A DNA stretch of 64,000 nucleotides from Dysosmobacter sp. Marseille-Q4140. Its GTDB lineage: Bacteria; Bacillota; Clostridia; Oscillospirales; Oscillospiraceae. Below, in pieces: positions 8,473-16,627 of this stretch (the stretch's first letter is position 1; the number at the start of each line of letters is the position of its first letter). The notes beneath the pieces were generated by a model. It made no database searches. It saw only the letters and a list, made by a program, of their open reading frames with translations, and was not told where the DNA came from. The stretch covers positions 2,418,001 through 2,482,000 of the forward strand of contig CP073694.1 in assembly GCA_018228705.1 (NCBI GenBank). The letters run 5' to 3'. The position numbers were made by a program, and so were the translations under genes.

Positions 8473-9189
8473 TTGGGGGAGGGATTTCCCATCTACACCT
8501 GGCTGTTGGACATCCTGAAAACCGAATACGACGAGGTGCGCCTGCTCAAGGAGGGCCCCCGTGGCAGCGTGCGGCTGCTGCGCCACCGTGCCACGGGGCG
8601 GCGCTTTGTCCTCCGCCGCTTTACCGGCAGCGGGGAGGTCTACCGGAAGCTGCTGGACTGCGCCTGCTCCAATCTTCCTATGATCTACGAGGTGGCGGAG
8701 GGCGAGGGCGAGACCGCCGTGCTGGAGGAGTACATCCAGGGGGACACCCTGGGCTTTTTGTTGCAGGGCGGCCTGTTCCCCCCGGAGCAGACCCGGAAGA
8801 TCGTCCTCCAGGTCTGCCGGGCATTGTGGGTGCTCCACTCCCTGGGCGCCGTCCACCGGGACGTGAAGCCGGAGAACATCCTCCTGCGGGGGGATGAGGC
8901 CGTGCTGATCGACTTCGACGCCGCCCGGCTCCACAAGCCCGCCCTCAGCGCCGACACCCAGATCCTGGGTACCACCGGCTTCGCCGCCCCGGAGCAGTAC
9001 GGCCTGTCCCAGTCCGACCCCCGGGCGGACATCTATTCCGTGGGTATCCTCATCAATGTGATGCTCACCGGCCAGCACCCCTCCCGGAAGCTGGCGGAGG
9101 GGCGGCTGGGCCGGGTGGTGGACCGGTGCACCCACGTCAATCCCCAGCAGCGCTATCAGAACGTGCTGCGGCTGATGGAGGCGCTGTGA
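8473..9189 (+). CDS. Small cytosolic atypical Ser/Thr kinase
   Basis: The 238-residue product is essentially a bare kinase domain with HRDVKPENILL, DFDAAR in place of DFG, and the activation/APE segment GTTGFAAPEQYG. The N-lobe lysine motif is not recognisable: the equivalent strand reads FVLRRF, with arginines where VAIK-Lys is expected, so activity or ATP use may be atypical. There is no membrane helix. The only nearby in-frame start is TTG at 8473, which lies within rather than after the G-rich ribosome-binding tract, so the exact start is uncertain. Two zinc-ribbon membrane proteins follow in the same operon. Confidence 0.85.
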   Translation: MGEGFPIYTWLLDILKTEYDEVRLLKEGPRGSVRLLRHRATGRRFVLRRFTGSGEVYRKLLDCACSNLPMIYEVAEGEGETAVLEEYIQGDTLGFLLQGGLFPPEQTRKIVLQVCRALWVLHSLGAVHRDVKPENILLRGDEAVLIDFDAARLHKPALSADTQILGTTGFAAPEQYGLSQSDPRADIYSVGILINVMLTGQHPSRKLAEGRLGRVVDRCTHVNPQQRYQNVLRLMEAL

Positions 9190-9190
9190 C

Positions 9191-10447
9191 ATGGATCAGA
9201 CCTCAAAATCCTGCCCCTACTGCGGGTCGCCTCTGCCCCGGGCCGCCGCCTTCTGTCCCCACTGCGCCCAAAGCCTCCGGCCCCGCAGGACCATGGCGCC
9301 GCCCCTCCGGCGGTGGCGGCGGCTCCTGCGGCCTGCCGTGATCCTGGCGGTGCTGGCGGCGGCCATGCTGGCGGGCTGGCGCTGCCTGGCTCCCCGTACA
9401 TTCGACGCCTACGGCCAGGTGACCTACACCGACGCCGATGGCACCTATCAGCTGCTGGTGACCTTTCAGAACGAGCGCTTCACGCCCCAGCCGGAGATCA
9501 CGGAGCAGGCGGAGGCGGACGGGGAATACCGGATGCCCTCCCGCCTGTTCATCAACCATGTGGACACCGGTGCCAACGCCGGGCAGATCTTCTTGCAGAA
9601 GGTGGAGTGGGCCTCCGCCGAGCTGCTCCAGCCGGAGGACAGCCCCTCTCCCATGGTCTGCTCCCAGCCGGAGTACCGGGACTTCTCCCCGGACTCCGCC
9701 CTGGTCTCCCTGGTGGATTTCACCGGCCGCAGCGCCCCGGCGGAGCTGGTGTGGACCCTCCGCATGGAAAACGGGGACACCATCCGCCTGCGGCAGAAGA
9801 TCGCGGCGGAACTGGTGGAGACCTATGACTTCGGCCCGGAGGACGCCCCCATGGACACGACGGAGGACCTCCAGGCCCTGGTGGACCGGATCGCAGAGGA
9901 GGTCCCTCTGCCCGCCGTGGTGAACCTCCACCTGCCCGCCGTCACCTACCAGGGCGGCCTCACCATCGGGGACCGGCCCATGAACCTCTTCGGCTCCGCC
10001 GACGCCTCCGGCCGCCGCACCGCCTTCACCGGCACCGTCCGGGTGGCCGCCCCGGACGGGCCCATCTGCTACTTTCACGACCTGGACTTCACCGGGGACG
10101 GTAGCGGCGTGGGCGTGTCCGCCTCGTCCCGCTTCTGGGCGGAGAACTGCGCCTTCACCAACTGGAAAACCGGCGTCCTGGGCTACGGGGACGTGTGGGT
10201 CAACGTGATCGGCTGCCGCTTCACGGGCAACGGCGTGGGGTTCCACTTCAACAGTGCCGGCAAATACGCCACCCACACCCTGTACAACGACAATCTCTTT
10301 GAACACAACGGCACCGCTGTGCTGCTGGAGCGGGTGCCCACAGAGGAGACGCTGAATTTCCAGGGCTGCCGGTTCACCGGCAACGGCACCGACATCGACA
10401 ACCGCTGCGGCCATTCGCTGGAGATCGCCCAGGCCGTCTTTGAGTAA
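9191..10447 (+). CDS. Zinc-ribbon membrane protein with beta-helix-like C-terminal domain
   Basis: The 418-residue product opens with a double-CxxC zinc ribbon (CPYC and CPHC). A basic stretch and one membrane helix (about residues 52-70) follow, then a large extracytoplasmic region. The last ~180 residues contain repeated short strands with Asn/Gly turns (FHDLDFTGDG, ENCAFTNW, VIGCRFTGNG, FHFNSAG), which resemble a right-handed parallel beta-helix. I know no assigned function. It starts 1 base after the kinase stop codon and is followed 14 bases later by a paralogue of the same length. Cytosolic zinc ribbon plus external beta-helix suggests a surface protein linked to the kinase. Confidence 0.8.
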   Translation: MDQTSKSCPYCGSPLPRAAAFCPHCAQSLRPRRTMAPPLRRWRRLLRPAVILAVLAAAMLAGWRCLAPRTFDAYGQVTYTDADGTYQLLVTFQNERFTPQPEITEQAEADGEYRMPSRLFINHVDTGANAGQIFLQKVEWASAELLQPEDSPSPMVCSQPEYRDFSPDSALVSLVDFTGRSAPAELVWTLRMENGDTIRLRQKIAAELVETYDFGPEDAPMDTTEDLQALVDRIAEEVPLPAVVNLHLPAVTYQGGLTIGDRPMNLFGSADASGRRTAFTGTVRVAAPDGPICYFHDLDFTGDGSGVGVSASSRFWAENCAFTNWKTGVLGYGDVWVNVIGCRFTGNGVGFHFNSAGKYATHTLYNDNLFEHNGTAVLLERVPTEETLNFQGCRFTGNGTDIDNRCGHSLEIAQAVFE

Positions 10448-10461
10448 GGAGGAGACCGGAT

Positions 10462-11715
10462 TTGGAACGCATCTGTCCCCACTGTGGGGCCCCTCTGCCG
10501 GAGGAGGCCTCCTTCTGCCCCCGCTGCGCCCGGGACATCCATCCCCGCAGGACGGCGAAGCCCCCGGCGCCCCTGCGGAAAAAGCGCCTGCTGGGCCTGC
10601 TGGTCCTGGCGGCGCTGATCGCCGGGGGCGTATACTGGGCGCTCCAGGCCCGTGCGCCTCAGGTCTACGACGGGGTGGGCGAGGTGATCTACACCGACGG
10701 AGACACCGCCTATCAGGTGCTGGTGGCCTGGCCCAACGACCGCTGCGCCCCGGCGCCGGACATCTACCAGAACGGGCGGGCGGAGGAGACCACCCGCTGG
10801 CCCTCCCGGCTGTATGTCAACTACAAGGATACCGGCGCCGACGCCTGGGACGAGTTCTCCGCCCGGGTGGAGAGCTTCCGGGTGGAGGTGGAACAGGACG
10901 CCCGGGGCGCCTCGGAGCTGACCGCGGAGGCCCCCACAGTCCGGGACGACTACTCTCCGGACGCCGCCATGGTCTCCACCCTGGACTTCACCGGGGACTG
11001 CGGGGAGCCCCAGGTGGTGTGGGTCCTGGAGCTGACCAACGGGGACGTGATCCGGGTCCGGCAGACCATGCACGTGACGCTTATCAACACCTACGTCTAC
11101 GACTACCACGACTACCCCATGGAGACCCTGGAGCAGCTGCGGACCCTGCTGGACCGGATCGAGGCGGAGACGGACCGGCTGGACGAGGTGCTGGTCTACC
11201 TGCCTCCGGTCACCTACACCGGGAAGCTGGAGCTGACCGGCCGCTCCTATGAGTTCCACGGCTGCACCGACGGGACCGGCCGCACGGTGTTCACCGACAC
11301 CGTCCACGTGGCTACGGAGCAGGCCTACTGGCTGAATTTCTTCTACGACATCGACTTTGTGGGGGACGGCTCCGGTGTGGGGTTGTCCTTCTCCGTCAGC
11401 GGCCGGGCCACGGACTGCACCTTCACCGGCTGGAAGACCGCCGTGCTGGGTTACGGCTACGCCTGGGTCAACGTGATCGGCTGCCATCTGGCGGACAATC
11501 AGGTGGGCTTCCACTTCAACAGCACCGGCCAGAGCGCCAATCACTCCCTGTACAACGACAACCGCTTCGAGAACAACGGCACCGCCGTGCTGCTGGAGAG
11601 CGTGCCCACGGACATGACCCTGGATTTCATGGGTTCAGTGTTCACCGGCAACGGTATCGATATTGACAACCGCTGCGATCACAGCCTGGACATCTCCCAG
11701 GCGGTATTTTCCTGA
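10462..11715 (+). CDS. Zinc-ribbon membrane protein, tandem paralogue
   Basis: This 417-residue paralogue of the preceding gene has the same order: a zinc ribbon with CPHC and CPRC, a basic segment, one membrane helix (about residues 40-57) and a beta-helix-like C-terminus (DIDFVGDGSG, DCTFTGW, VIGCHLADN, DNRFENNGTA). It starts with TTG at 10462, with AAGGAGG about 9 bases upstream. C-terminal motifs are nearly identical to the neighbour while the middle (residues 80-230) is more diverged, as expected after an old tandem duplication. It ends the rightward operon, just before a bidirectional terminator. Confidence 0.8.
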   Translation: MERICPHCGAPLPEEASFCPRCARDIHPRRTAKPPAPLRKKRLLGLLVLAALIAGGVYWALQARAPQVYDGVGEVIYTDGDTAYQVLVAWPNDRCAPAPDIYQNGRAEETTRWPSRLYVNYKDTGADAWDEFSARVESFRVEVEQDARGASELTAEAPTVRDDYSPDAAMVSTLDFTGDCGEPQVVWVLELTNGDVIRVRQTMHVTLINTYVYDYHDYPMETLEQLRTLLDRIEAETDRLDEVLVYLPPVTYTGKLELTGRSYEFHGCTDGTGRTVFTDTVHVATEQAYWLNFFYDIDFVGDGSGVGLSFSVSGRATDCTFTGWKTAVLGYGYAWVNVIGCHLADNQVGFHFNSTGQSANHSLYNDNRFENNGTAVLLESVPTDMTLDFMGSVFTGNGIDIDNRCDHSLDISQAVFS

Positions 11716-11730
11716 GCGGCCTTCAAACGC

Positions 11731-11775
11731 ATAAAGAGCGCGCCCCCGGCCGGTGGCCGGAGGCGCGCTCTTTAT
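11731..11775. terminator. Bidirectional terminator at convergent genes
   Basis: The arms ATAAAGAGCGCGCC and GGCGCGCTCTTTAT form a perfect 14-bp stem with further internal pairing. It lies between the rightward zinc-ribbon gene and the leftward rubrerythrin fragment, so it is probably the native terminator of both. Confidence 0.85.
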
Positions 11776-11798
11776 GATTGAAAGGGGGAATCGATCTC

Positions 11799-12143
11799 TT
11801 AGCCGAAGTAGCGCTTCAGCAGGCCCTCGAAAGCCTTGCCGTGACGGGCCTCGTCGCGAGCCATCTCATGAACGGTGTCGTGGATGGCGTCGAGGTTGAG
11901 CTCCTTCGCCTTCTTGGCCAGCTCGAACTTGCCGGCGGTAGCGCCGTTCTCGGCGTCCACACGCATCTCCAGGTTCTTCTTGGTGGAGTCGGTCACCACC
12001 TCGCCCAGCAGCTCGGCGAACTTGGCGGCGTGCTCGGCCTCCTCATAGGCGGCCTTCTCCCAGTACAGGCCGATCTCGGGGTAGCCCTCCCGGTGGGCCA
12101 CACGGGCCATGGCCAGGTACATGCCCACCTCGGTGCACTCGCC
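11799..12143 (-). pseudogene. Stranded 3' fragment of reverse rubrerythrin gene
   Basis: This stretch encodes the last ~115 residues of the ferritin-like domain (from [11 protein letters not shown] to KRYFG). The rubredoxin-like N-terminus and start are missing. It is about 93% identical over 345 bases to the 3' part of the intact gene at 26039-26605 (25 mismatches counted by eye). Homology runs exactly from the stop codon to the putative crossover at 12127-12143 and then stops. The open frame continues into element DNA as far as an ATG at 12224 ([16 protein letters not shown]), but no ribosome site or promoter is evident. I read it as the original chromosomal 3' end, disconnected by integration. 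Confidence 0.85.
12127..12143. repeat. Left attachment core (attL)
   Basis: ACCTCGGTGCACTCGCC is identical at both ends of the element. Two mismatched bases and a further shared TGAAGT follow, then homology ends. On the coding strand it encodes the conserved GECTEV segment of the rubrerythrin ferritin domain. Confidence 0.7.
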
Positions 12144-12217
12144 GGTGAAGTAGCCAAACGGCTTCGCCGTTCGGCGCCGGGGAACAGATGAAAATCCCCT
12201 ATTCACATAAAAAATCA

Positions 12218-12279
12218 GTTGCACATGTGCAACTTTTCACATGCTGCAATTCCCATAGAGTTGCACCCAAACTTGCACA
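12218..12279. repeat. Integrase arm-type repeats, left end
   Basis: A perfect 16-bp palindrome GTTGCACATGTGCAAC (12218-12233) is followed by a unit with AGTTGCAC and AACTTGCACA (12259-12279). Both units have close counterparts at 25898-25958 near the right end. They sit between the core and the integrase gene, as arm-type sites of tyrosine integrases do. Confidence 0.65.
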
Positions 12280-12294
12280 TTGGGAGGCAATCAC

Positions 12295-13506
12295 ATGGGA
12301 ACTGAAAGCAGCGCAAGCGTATTCCAGCTTGCAAGCGGGATGTGGGCGTTTCGCTACACCTTCACCAAAAATGGGAAACGGGTATCAAAACAGGTCAGCA
12401 AAGATGAAAGTGGAAATCCGCTGAAAAGTCGGAGGGCAGCAACCAGGGCGCGGCAAATTGCCATTGACAATGAATTGAATGCCCGCAAGCCAAAGCCCAC
12501 GGTACGGAAAACTGTTCAAGAGGTCTATCAAGAATACTGTGCCAATGGCCGAAGTGACCGGGCATACACCACCAAACGCAAGCAAGACAGCCTTTGGAAA
12601 AACCACCTTTGCGCCCGGTTTGGGGAGCGGTACATTGATGAAATCAGCGCGGCGGAGGTGGTGGACTACTTGACGGAGTTGTATTGCAGCCGGGGTCTCT
12701 CCTATCGCTATGTGGAGGGCTTCTTGAAGATGTTCTATCTGCTCTTCGGGCAAGCCTATTCCCGGAACTATCTCGATGTGGACAGCTACAACAAGCTCTG
12801 TGTCAACAAAGATACGAAAATCCACATGCCAAAACTGAAAACGGATGATGATTTGGATATTGTGTCATTCAACCGGGAAGAGCTTGTTGTGCTGGATGAT
12901 TACTTCCACGGTACCAACGCGGAAACGGCGTACTTGCTGGGCCGGTATTGCGGTCTGCGTATCAATGAGTGCTACGGCCTGAAATGGTCGAATGTTGATC
13001 TGAAAAACGGCACGATTTTGATTGACCGACAAATGCAATACCAGCAGGGGCGTATCAAGCTGGTGTCCCTCAAAACCCGCAACGCAAAGCGTACAATCCA
13101 GATGTGCGACAAATTGAAAGTGTACTTTCAAGGTCTGGCGGAGCGGCGGGAGCAAGACCAGTTCCGCCTTGCTGACTTACGGGAACAGAACCAGCGTATT
13201 ATTGAGGATTTGGACGGGAGTAAAATTTCCTCCACGGAGCTTGTGAACTGTCTGCCTGATGGGAAAATCCAGACGGTGAACTCCATGAAGTTCCACACGC
13301 GGGCGGTTAAGGCCAAATGCGGGATAATGTTCAAATATCATTATCTGCGCCACACATACGGGACTATGATGGCGGAGCTGAATACACCCCAGCACCTACT
13401 TTGTTCGCAAATGGGGCACGGCAATATCCAGGTCACACAGCGGTATTATATCGCCCTCTCCAAAGCGGGGATTGATATTCTGCGGGAAAATCTCAATCGG
13501 CTATAA
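12295..13506 (+). CDS. Tyrosine-type site-specific integrase
   Basis: This 403-residue phage-type integrase has an N-terminal arm-binding-like region, a core-binding region and a C-terminal catalytic domain. The catalytic signature is visible as GRYCGLRINE (Arg), HYLRHTYGT (His-x-x-Arg) and MGHGNIQVTQRYY (His and nucleophilic Tyr). The ATG at 12295 is chosen because GGGAGG lies 7 bases upstream; a TTG 15 bases earlier lacks a site. It lies about 150 bases from the left core and points into the element, as expected for the integrase that made this insertion. Confidence 0.93.
   Translation: MGTESSASVFQLASGMWAFRYTFTKNGKRVSKQVSKDESGNPLKSRRAATRARQIAIDNELNARKPKPTVRKTVQEVYQEYCANGRSDRAYTTKRKQDSLWKNHLCARFGERYIDEISAAEVVDYLTELYCSRGLSYRYVEGFLKMFYLLFGQAYSRNYLDVDSYNKLCVNKDTKIHMPKLKTDDDLDIVSFNREELVVLDDYFHGTNAETAYLLGRYCGLRINECYGLKWSNVDLKNGTILIDRQMQYQQGRIKLVSLKTRNAKRTIQMCDKLKVYFQGLAERREQDQFRLADLREQNQRIIEDLDGSKISSTELVNCLPDGKIQTVNSMKFHTRAVKAKCGIMFKYHYLRHTYGTMMAELNTPQHLLCSQMGHGNIQVTQRYYIALSKAGIDILRENLNRL
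13114..13131. repeat. 18-bp palindrome TTGAAAGTGTACTTTCAA (copy 1, inside integrase gene)
   Basis: This is identical over 18 bases to the intergenic copy at 17633-17650. Four degenerate copies keeping most or all of TTGAA-N8-TTCAA lie elsewhere in the element. Here it is inside the integrase coding sequence (LKVYFQG). Confidence 0.6.
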
Positions 13507-13522
13507 CTAACAACTTTTGAAA

Positions 13523-13560
13523 AGAACGGGGCCAGAAGTGACAACTTCCGGCCCCGTTCT
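13523..13560. terminator. Bidirectional terminator between integrase and WYL regulator
   Basis: The arms AGAACGGGGCC and GGCCCCGTTCT, with additional inner pairing (GAAGT/ACTTC), form a long hairpin between two convergent genes. Confidence 0.85.
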
Positions 13561-13561
13561 A

Positions 13562-14596
13562 TCAACTCTCTTCAACTTGGTATCTTGTTTCAATATCTTC
13601 CAGAAACTTTTTCATACTCTCCACCACATCGGGAGGATTTATAATCGCCGCTCTTTTACGGAAACCGCAAACCCACGCGAAAAACTGGTCGCTGACTTCC
13701 ACATTGGCGGTCACAACAAAATGCTTTTCATCATCCTGCCTGTAAAATACATCGGGGCTTGTTCCAAAGCGTTCAATCGCCGTATCAAGCAGCGAATTGA
13801 TGAAGCGGATACTGACACGCTTTTGCGTCCCGCCAAACATGGAGAACACGCGGCGAGTATAGCTCTCCATATCCAGCTCGGCAAACACCTTTGCGCCCTC
13901 TCTCGGTTCATCAACGGCATTTACTTCCTTCATGCGGTCAATGCGGTATGTCCGCATGTCCTGGGCTTTATCGTCAAAGGCCAGCAGATAATAGTTACCC
14001 TCATTTATCAGCAGCTTATAGGGGCTGACCTTATAGGTGGCCCCCTTGCGGCGCTCCACCTGTTCACCCTTATTTTGAAGTGTATATTTCAGATATTTGA
14101 AGGTGATTTTTTGCGGAGTGTGGGGCTTTCCGTCCTGCTTGGTAGCCATAGCCGCATAGATAACGCCGACAGTCAGCAAAATGTTGTTACGGGTCGTTTT
14201 CACACGGTCACAGAGGAACACTTCTTTTTGCAGCTCTTCCGCCTGGTAGATACTGCAAAACTCGCTGATGGTCTGCACAAGCTCCTTGGCCTTGGACGCG
14301 GATATAAACTTGGCCGCATGTACGCACTCGGCCAGCAGCCGCAAATCGTCAAATTCAAACTGGCGGGACAATAGCCGGTATTTGCCGCCCTGTCCCCCGG
14401 CTATGTCCATCCCATACACATCCCGCAGGGCGGCTATATCCCGATAGATGGCGCGGCGCTCTACATCAATCCCGCACTCTTCCCGCAGATAATCCACAAT
14501 GTCCCCGGCGGTGACTGGATGGTTTTCATCTGAATTTTCCAGAAAGTATTTCGCCACAAAGAGCGTTTTCACTTTTTGCTTTTCTGCTCTTGCCAT
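13562..14596 (-). CDS. WYL-domain transcriptional regulator
   Basis: The 344-residue product has an N-terminal winged helix (about residues 1-70: VTAGDIVDYL, RRAIYRDIAAL) and a central WYL domain (about 150-235, VSPYKLLINEGNYYLLAFD, RTYRIDRM). A C-terminal extension typical of WYL regulators follows. WYL proteins sense ligands, often nucleic acids, and commonly regulate mobile-element and defence genes. It is convergent with the integrase and shares its terminator. Its targets are unknown; the repeated TTGAA-N8-TTCAA palindromes in this element are one set of candidate sites. Confidence 0.9.
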   Translation of the reverse strand: MARAEKQKVKTLFVAKYFLENSDENHPVTAGDIVDYLREECGIDVERRAIYRDIAALRDVYGMDIAGGQGGKYRLLSRQFEFDDLRLLAECVHAAKFISASKAKELVQTISEFCSIYQAEELQKEVFLCDRVKTTRNNILLTVGVIYAAMATKQDGKPHTPQKITFKYLKYTLQNKGEQVERRKGATYKVSPYKLLINEGNYYLLAFDDKAQDMRTYRIDRMKEVNAVDEPREGAKVFAELDMESYTRRVFSMFGGTQKRVSIRFINSLLDTAIERFGTSPDVFYRQDDEKHFVVTANVEVSDQFFAWVCGFRKRAAIINPPDVVESMKKFLEDIETRYQVEES

Positions 14597-14669
14597 GTGT
14601 GCCGCCTCGCTTTCCCGGTCTTATATCCAGTGTACCATAAAATCAGGGAAAAGGCAGCAGCGAAGTTAT

Positions 14670-14700
14670 AGGGGGCCGCTCCACTATGAGCGGCCCCCCT
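14670..14700. terminator. Intrinsic terminator after compact recombinase
   Basis: GGGGGCCGCTC and its complement form an 11-bp GC stem with a six-base loop, just after the stop of the 187-residue recombinase. Confidence 0.8.
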
Positions 14701-14701
14701 G

Positions 14702-15265
14702 TCAAATAAGCTGTGCGTGGTTCTGTATTGCCGTTTCTATCCGCTGTGGCTCAATGCCGATATAGCGCTGTGTCACGGCGGCGGAGCTGTGTTGTAGTAG
14801 CCTCTGCACCAGGGCAATATCATAGCCGTTTGCCTTATAAATCTCGGTGGCGTACCACTTGCGGAAGCTGTGTGTGCTGATACCCTCAAATCCTAAATAG
14901 TCGCACACGATATGAAGCTGCTTCTGTATGGCTCGCTCGGTGATGGGAAAAATCAGCGCATTTCTGTCTATGCCGTTGCGCAAGCAATAATTTTCGATAT
15001 ATTGCTGGATAACAAGCGGAACCGTGAACACGCGGCGCTTGCCTGTTTTTTGCTCGGTGATTTCCAGGCGGTATCTGTCACCATCCCGTACAATATCACA
15101 AGGCCGCAGCTTCAATATATCGCTGATACGCAAGCCCAAATTCCCTTCCAGCACAAGGGCGGTGGCTATGCGCTCATTGGAGCGGCAACCGCTGAACCCC
15201 TCGCGCATGGTCTGGATTATCTCTTTATATTGCTCGGTGGTGAGCGCCTTTGTTTTCTTGTTCAT
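14702..15265 (-). CDS. Compact tyrosine recombinase (catalytic domain only)
   Basis: At 187 residues this is about half the size of a normal integrase and begins almost directly at the catalytic fold. Residues visible are LGLRISDILKL (Arg), THSFRKWYAT (His-x-x-Arg) and LLQHSSAAVTQRYIG (His, Tyr). It resembles FimB/FimE-size recombinases rather than phage integrases. The start is placed at ATG 15265 because GGAGG lies 5 bases upstream, rather than the ATG at 15283. Just upstream lie four copies of an AGTTCGT-type repeat, so it may act on or bind its own promoter region. Confidence 0.88.
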   Translation of the reverse strand: MNKKTKALTTEQYKEIIQTMREGFSGCRSNERIATALVLEGNLGLRISDILKLRPCDIVRDGDRYRLEITEQKTGKRRVFTVPLVIQQYIENYCLRNGIDRNALIFPITERAIQKQLHIVCDYLGFEGISTHSFRKWYATEIYKANGYDIALVQRLLQHSSAAVTQRYIGIEPQRIETAIQNHAQLI

Positions 15266-15283
15266 GGTGGCCTCCATCGTCAA

Positions 15284-15388
15284 AAGTTCGTTATTTCAAG
15301 CGGGAAAGTTCGTGTATTTGAAGCGGCGGCGGAAAAGTCCCGGAATACCTTGATTTTGGTGTTCGTATTTGTTGAATTATACGAACTT
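15284..15388. repeat. Direct and inverted AGTTCGT repeats upstream of compact recombinase
   Basis: Two 22-bp near-identical direct repeats (starting AAAGTTCGT at about 15283 and 15305) are followed by GTTCGTAT and ATACGAAC, an 8-bp inverted pair with a 10-bp spacer (15361-15386). The layout resembles recombinase half-sites. Confidence 0.55.
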
Positions 15389-15426
15389 TGGGGAATTGGG
15401 TGGGGATTGCTCCCCACCCTTCCCTG

Positions 15427-16077
15427 TCACCCCGCAAGTACCATCGGTGCGCTGCAATCTAAACAGGCTATGTGGACTTCCTTTGTCGCTCGGACGGAAT
15501 TCCCGCAGCAGGGGCAGATATATTTCCGTGTGCTGGACGTGCGCGGCGGCGGTGGTGTGGTGCCTGTTCCGCTGTGTGTCCCTGTCCCGGTGATATGGAA
15601 CCCGGCAAACTCGTTGCGGCTTATGAGAATGTCGGTCAAACCATTCTCCAATATGAAGTCCAGCAGCTCGTCAGAGGGGCTTGTGTGGCTCCACCCGTAT
15701 TTGTCGCTGTGCTCCACGATTAAGCCGTGGGCTTCGGCGGCGGCCTTGAAGCGGCGATTGTGGTAGGTGTTCCCCCGGCTGCAATCCTGCACGCCGTTCT
15801 CGTAGTTGTAGTAATGTACCATTTCGTGAAGCAGGGTCGCGGCCACTTCCTCGATGGGCCGGGCCAGTGTCCCGGCTCCTATGTTGATTTCGTGGGTGCC
15901 GCCCAGCTTGGACACCCAGGTATCTTCCCGCAGGGAAAAATGGCCGTAGGCGCGGGGCGTGGATTGAATGGTGATCGTCGGCCTTGAAAGTGCATTTTCA
16001 AAAAATTCAGCGTTCAGCAGATCAAAAACCTTATTCAGGTACCCGGCCACGCGGTTATAGCTTGTCAGTTCTTTCAT
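15427..16077 (-). CDS. SprT-like zinc metalloprotease-fold protein
   Basis: The 216-residue product has the SprT-like signature HEMVHYYN (His-Glu-x-x-His) near residue 96 and a downstream histidine-rich NTYHNRRFK segment. A C-terminal zinc ribbon (CPCC and CLDC) follows. SprT/Spartan-type proteins act on DNA-protein crosslinks or DNA-bound proteins. On mobile elements their role is usually unassigned. AGGAGAG precedes the ATG at 16077. It follows the small coiled-coil gene on the same strand, so both probably share the operator-covered promoter at 16530-16560. Confidence 0.87.
   Translation of the reverse strand: MKELTSYNRVAGYLNKVFDLLNAEFFENALSRPTITIQSTPRAYGHFSLREDTWVSKLGGTHEINIGAGTLARPIEEVAATLLHEMVHYYNYENGVQDCSRGNTYHNRRFKAAAEAHGLIVEHSDKYGWSHTSPSDELLDFILENGLTDILISRNEFAGFHITGTGTHSGTGTTPPPPRTSSTRKYICPCCGNSVRATKEVHIACLDCSAPMVLAG
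15984..16001. repeat. 18-bp palindrome (copy 2, inside SprT-like gene)
   Basis: TTGAAAGTGCATTTTCAA matches 16 of 18 positions of the copy at 13114. Confidence 0.5.
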
Positions 16078-16205
16078 GTCTTTTTCTCTCCTATTCTTGA
16101 TTTTGGGGAGAGGGCAAGCTATAATGGTCTTGCCCTCTCCGTTGCGGTTTGGGTAAAGCTCTTTGTCCTCTGCTTTGGTCGGCGTGTGGGACAAGGGGCT
16201 TTTCT

Positions 16206-16484
16206 TTAGGCGCTGATGGAGAAGCGGCGGCTGGCGCTCTGTTTGGTGTACTCCTTATACAGTTCGCCGTGGGCCTTCTTAAAGGCCGTAGTGTCAAACC
16301 GATTGGAAAGAACCGAAGTCCAGCGCACGATATACTTTCCAGCGGTCATTTCCTCGGTGTCGCGCTCCATCATTTCAGCCTTGATACTGTCCCGAATGGC
16401 CTCTGCCTCTGCTTTGGCTTCCTCGATAACGGCTTCCCACTCGTTCAGCGCCTCGATTTTGGCTACCAGTTCATTCTTGCTCAT
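16206..16484 (-). CDS. Small helical protein of unknown function
   Basis: This 92-residue protein is charged and predicted helical over its first half (KIEALNEWEAVIEEAKAEAE). A conserved-looking segment follows (MTAGKYIVRWTSVLSNRFD, then KKAHGELYKEY). AAAGGAG lies upstream of the ATG. It is the first gene after the operator region at 16.53-16.63 kb and is transcribed with the SprT-like gene. I do not recognise the family; the layout is like small proteins that accompany phage recombination or nuclease genes. Confidence 0.75.
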   Translation of the reverse strand: MSKNELVAKIEALNEWEAVIEEAKAEAEAIRDSIKAEMMERDTEEMTAGKYIVRWTSVLSNRFDTTAFKKAHGELYKEYTKQSASRRFSISA

Positions 16485-16529
16485 AGCTCATTCTCCTTTG
16501 CTTTTTATTTGGGGTGTTCCCCTTAACTG

Positions 16530-16535
16530 ATTATA
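16530..16535 (-). promoter_or_regulatory. -10 box of leftward promoter
   Basis: TATAAT on the minus strand lies 17 bases downstream of TTACAC, which doubles as one half-site of operator 1. Confidence 0.5.
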
Positions 16536-16537
16536 GT

Positions 16538-16558
16538 TTACACCTTTTTTAAGTGTAA
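16538..16558. promoter_or_regulatory. Operator 1: TTACAC-N9-GTGTAA
   Basis: This is a perfect 6-bp dyad with a 9-base spacer. It covers the -35/spacer of the leftward promoter. Confidence 0.65.
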
Positions 16559-16582
16559 TTCAATTCGCAAAATACACAAGTT

Positions 16583-16603
16583 TTACACTCAAATTATGTG
16601 TAA
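16583..16603. promoter_or_regulatory. Operator 2: TTACAC-N9-GTGTAA
   Basis: This second perfect copy has the same 9-base spacing. It lies between the two divergent promoters. Confidence 0.65.
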
Positions 16604-16606
16604 TTT

Positions 16607-16627
16607 TAGCACTTGAAAAAGGTGTAA
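16607..16627. promoter_or_regulatory. Operator 3: TAGCAC-N9-GTGTAA (degenerate)
   Basis: This third copy has one degenerate half-site. It overlaps the -35 and spacer of the rightward promoter. Confidence 0.5.

Noticed and set aside
11799..11843. The 45-bp identical run at the 3' end of the rubrerythrin gene as the attachment core
   Set aside because: If the crossover were here, there would be no reason for homology to continue 300 bases further and stop at a second identical core next to the integrase. Identity beginning exactly at the stop codon fits a replacement gene end better.
11799..12224. A complete 141-residue second rubrerythrin gene
   Set aside because: The first ~25 residues come from element DNA, the rubredoxin domain and helix start are absent, and no ribosome site precedes the ATG.
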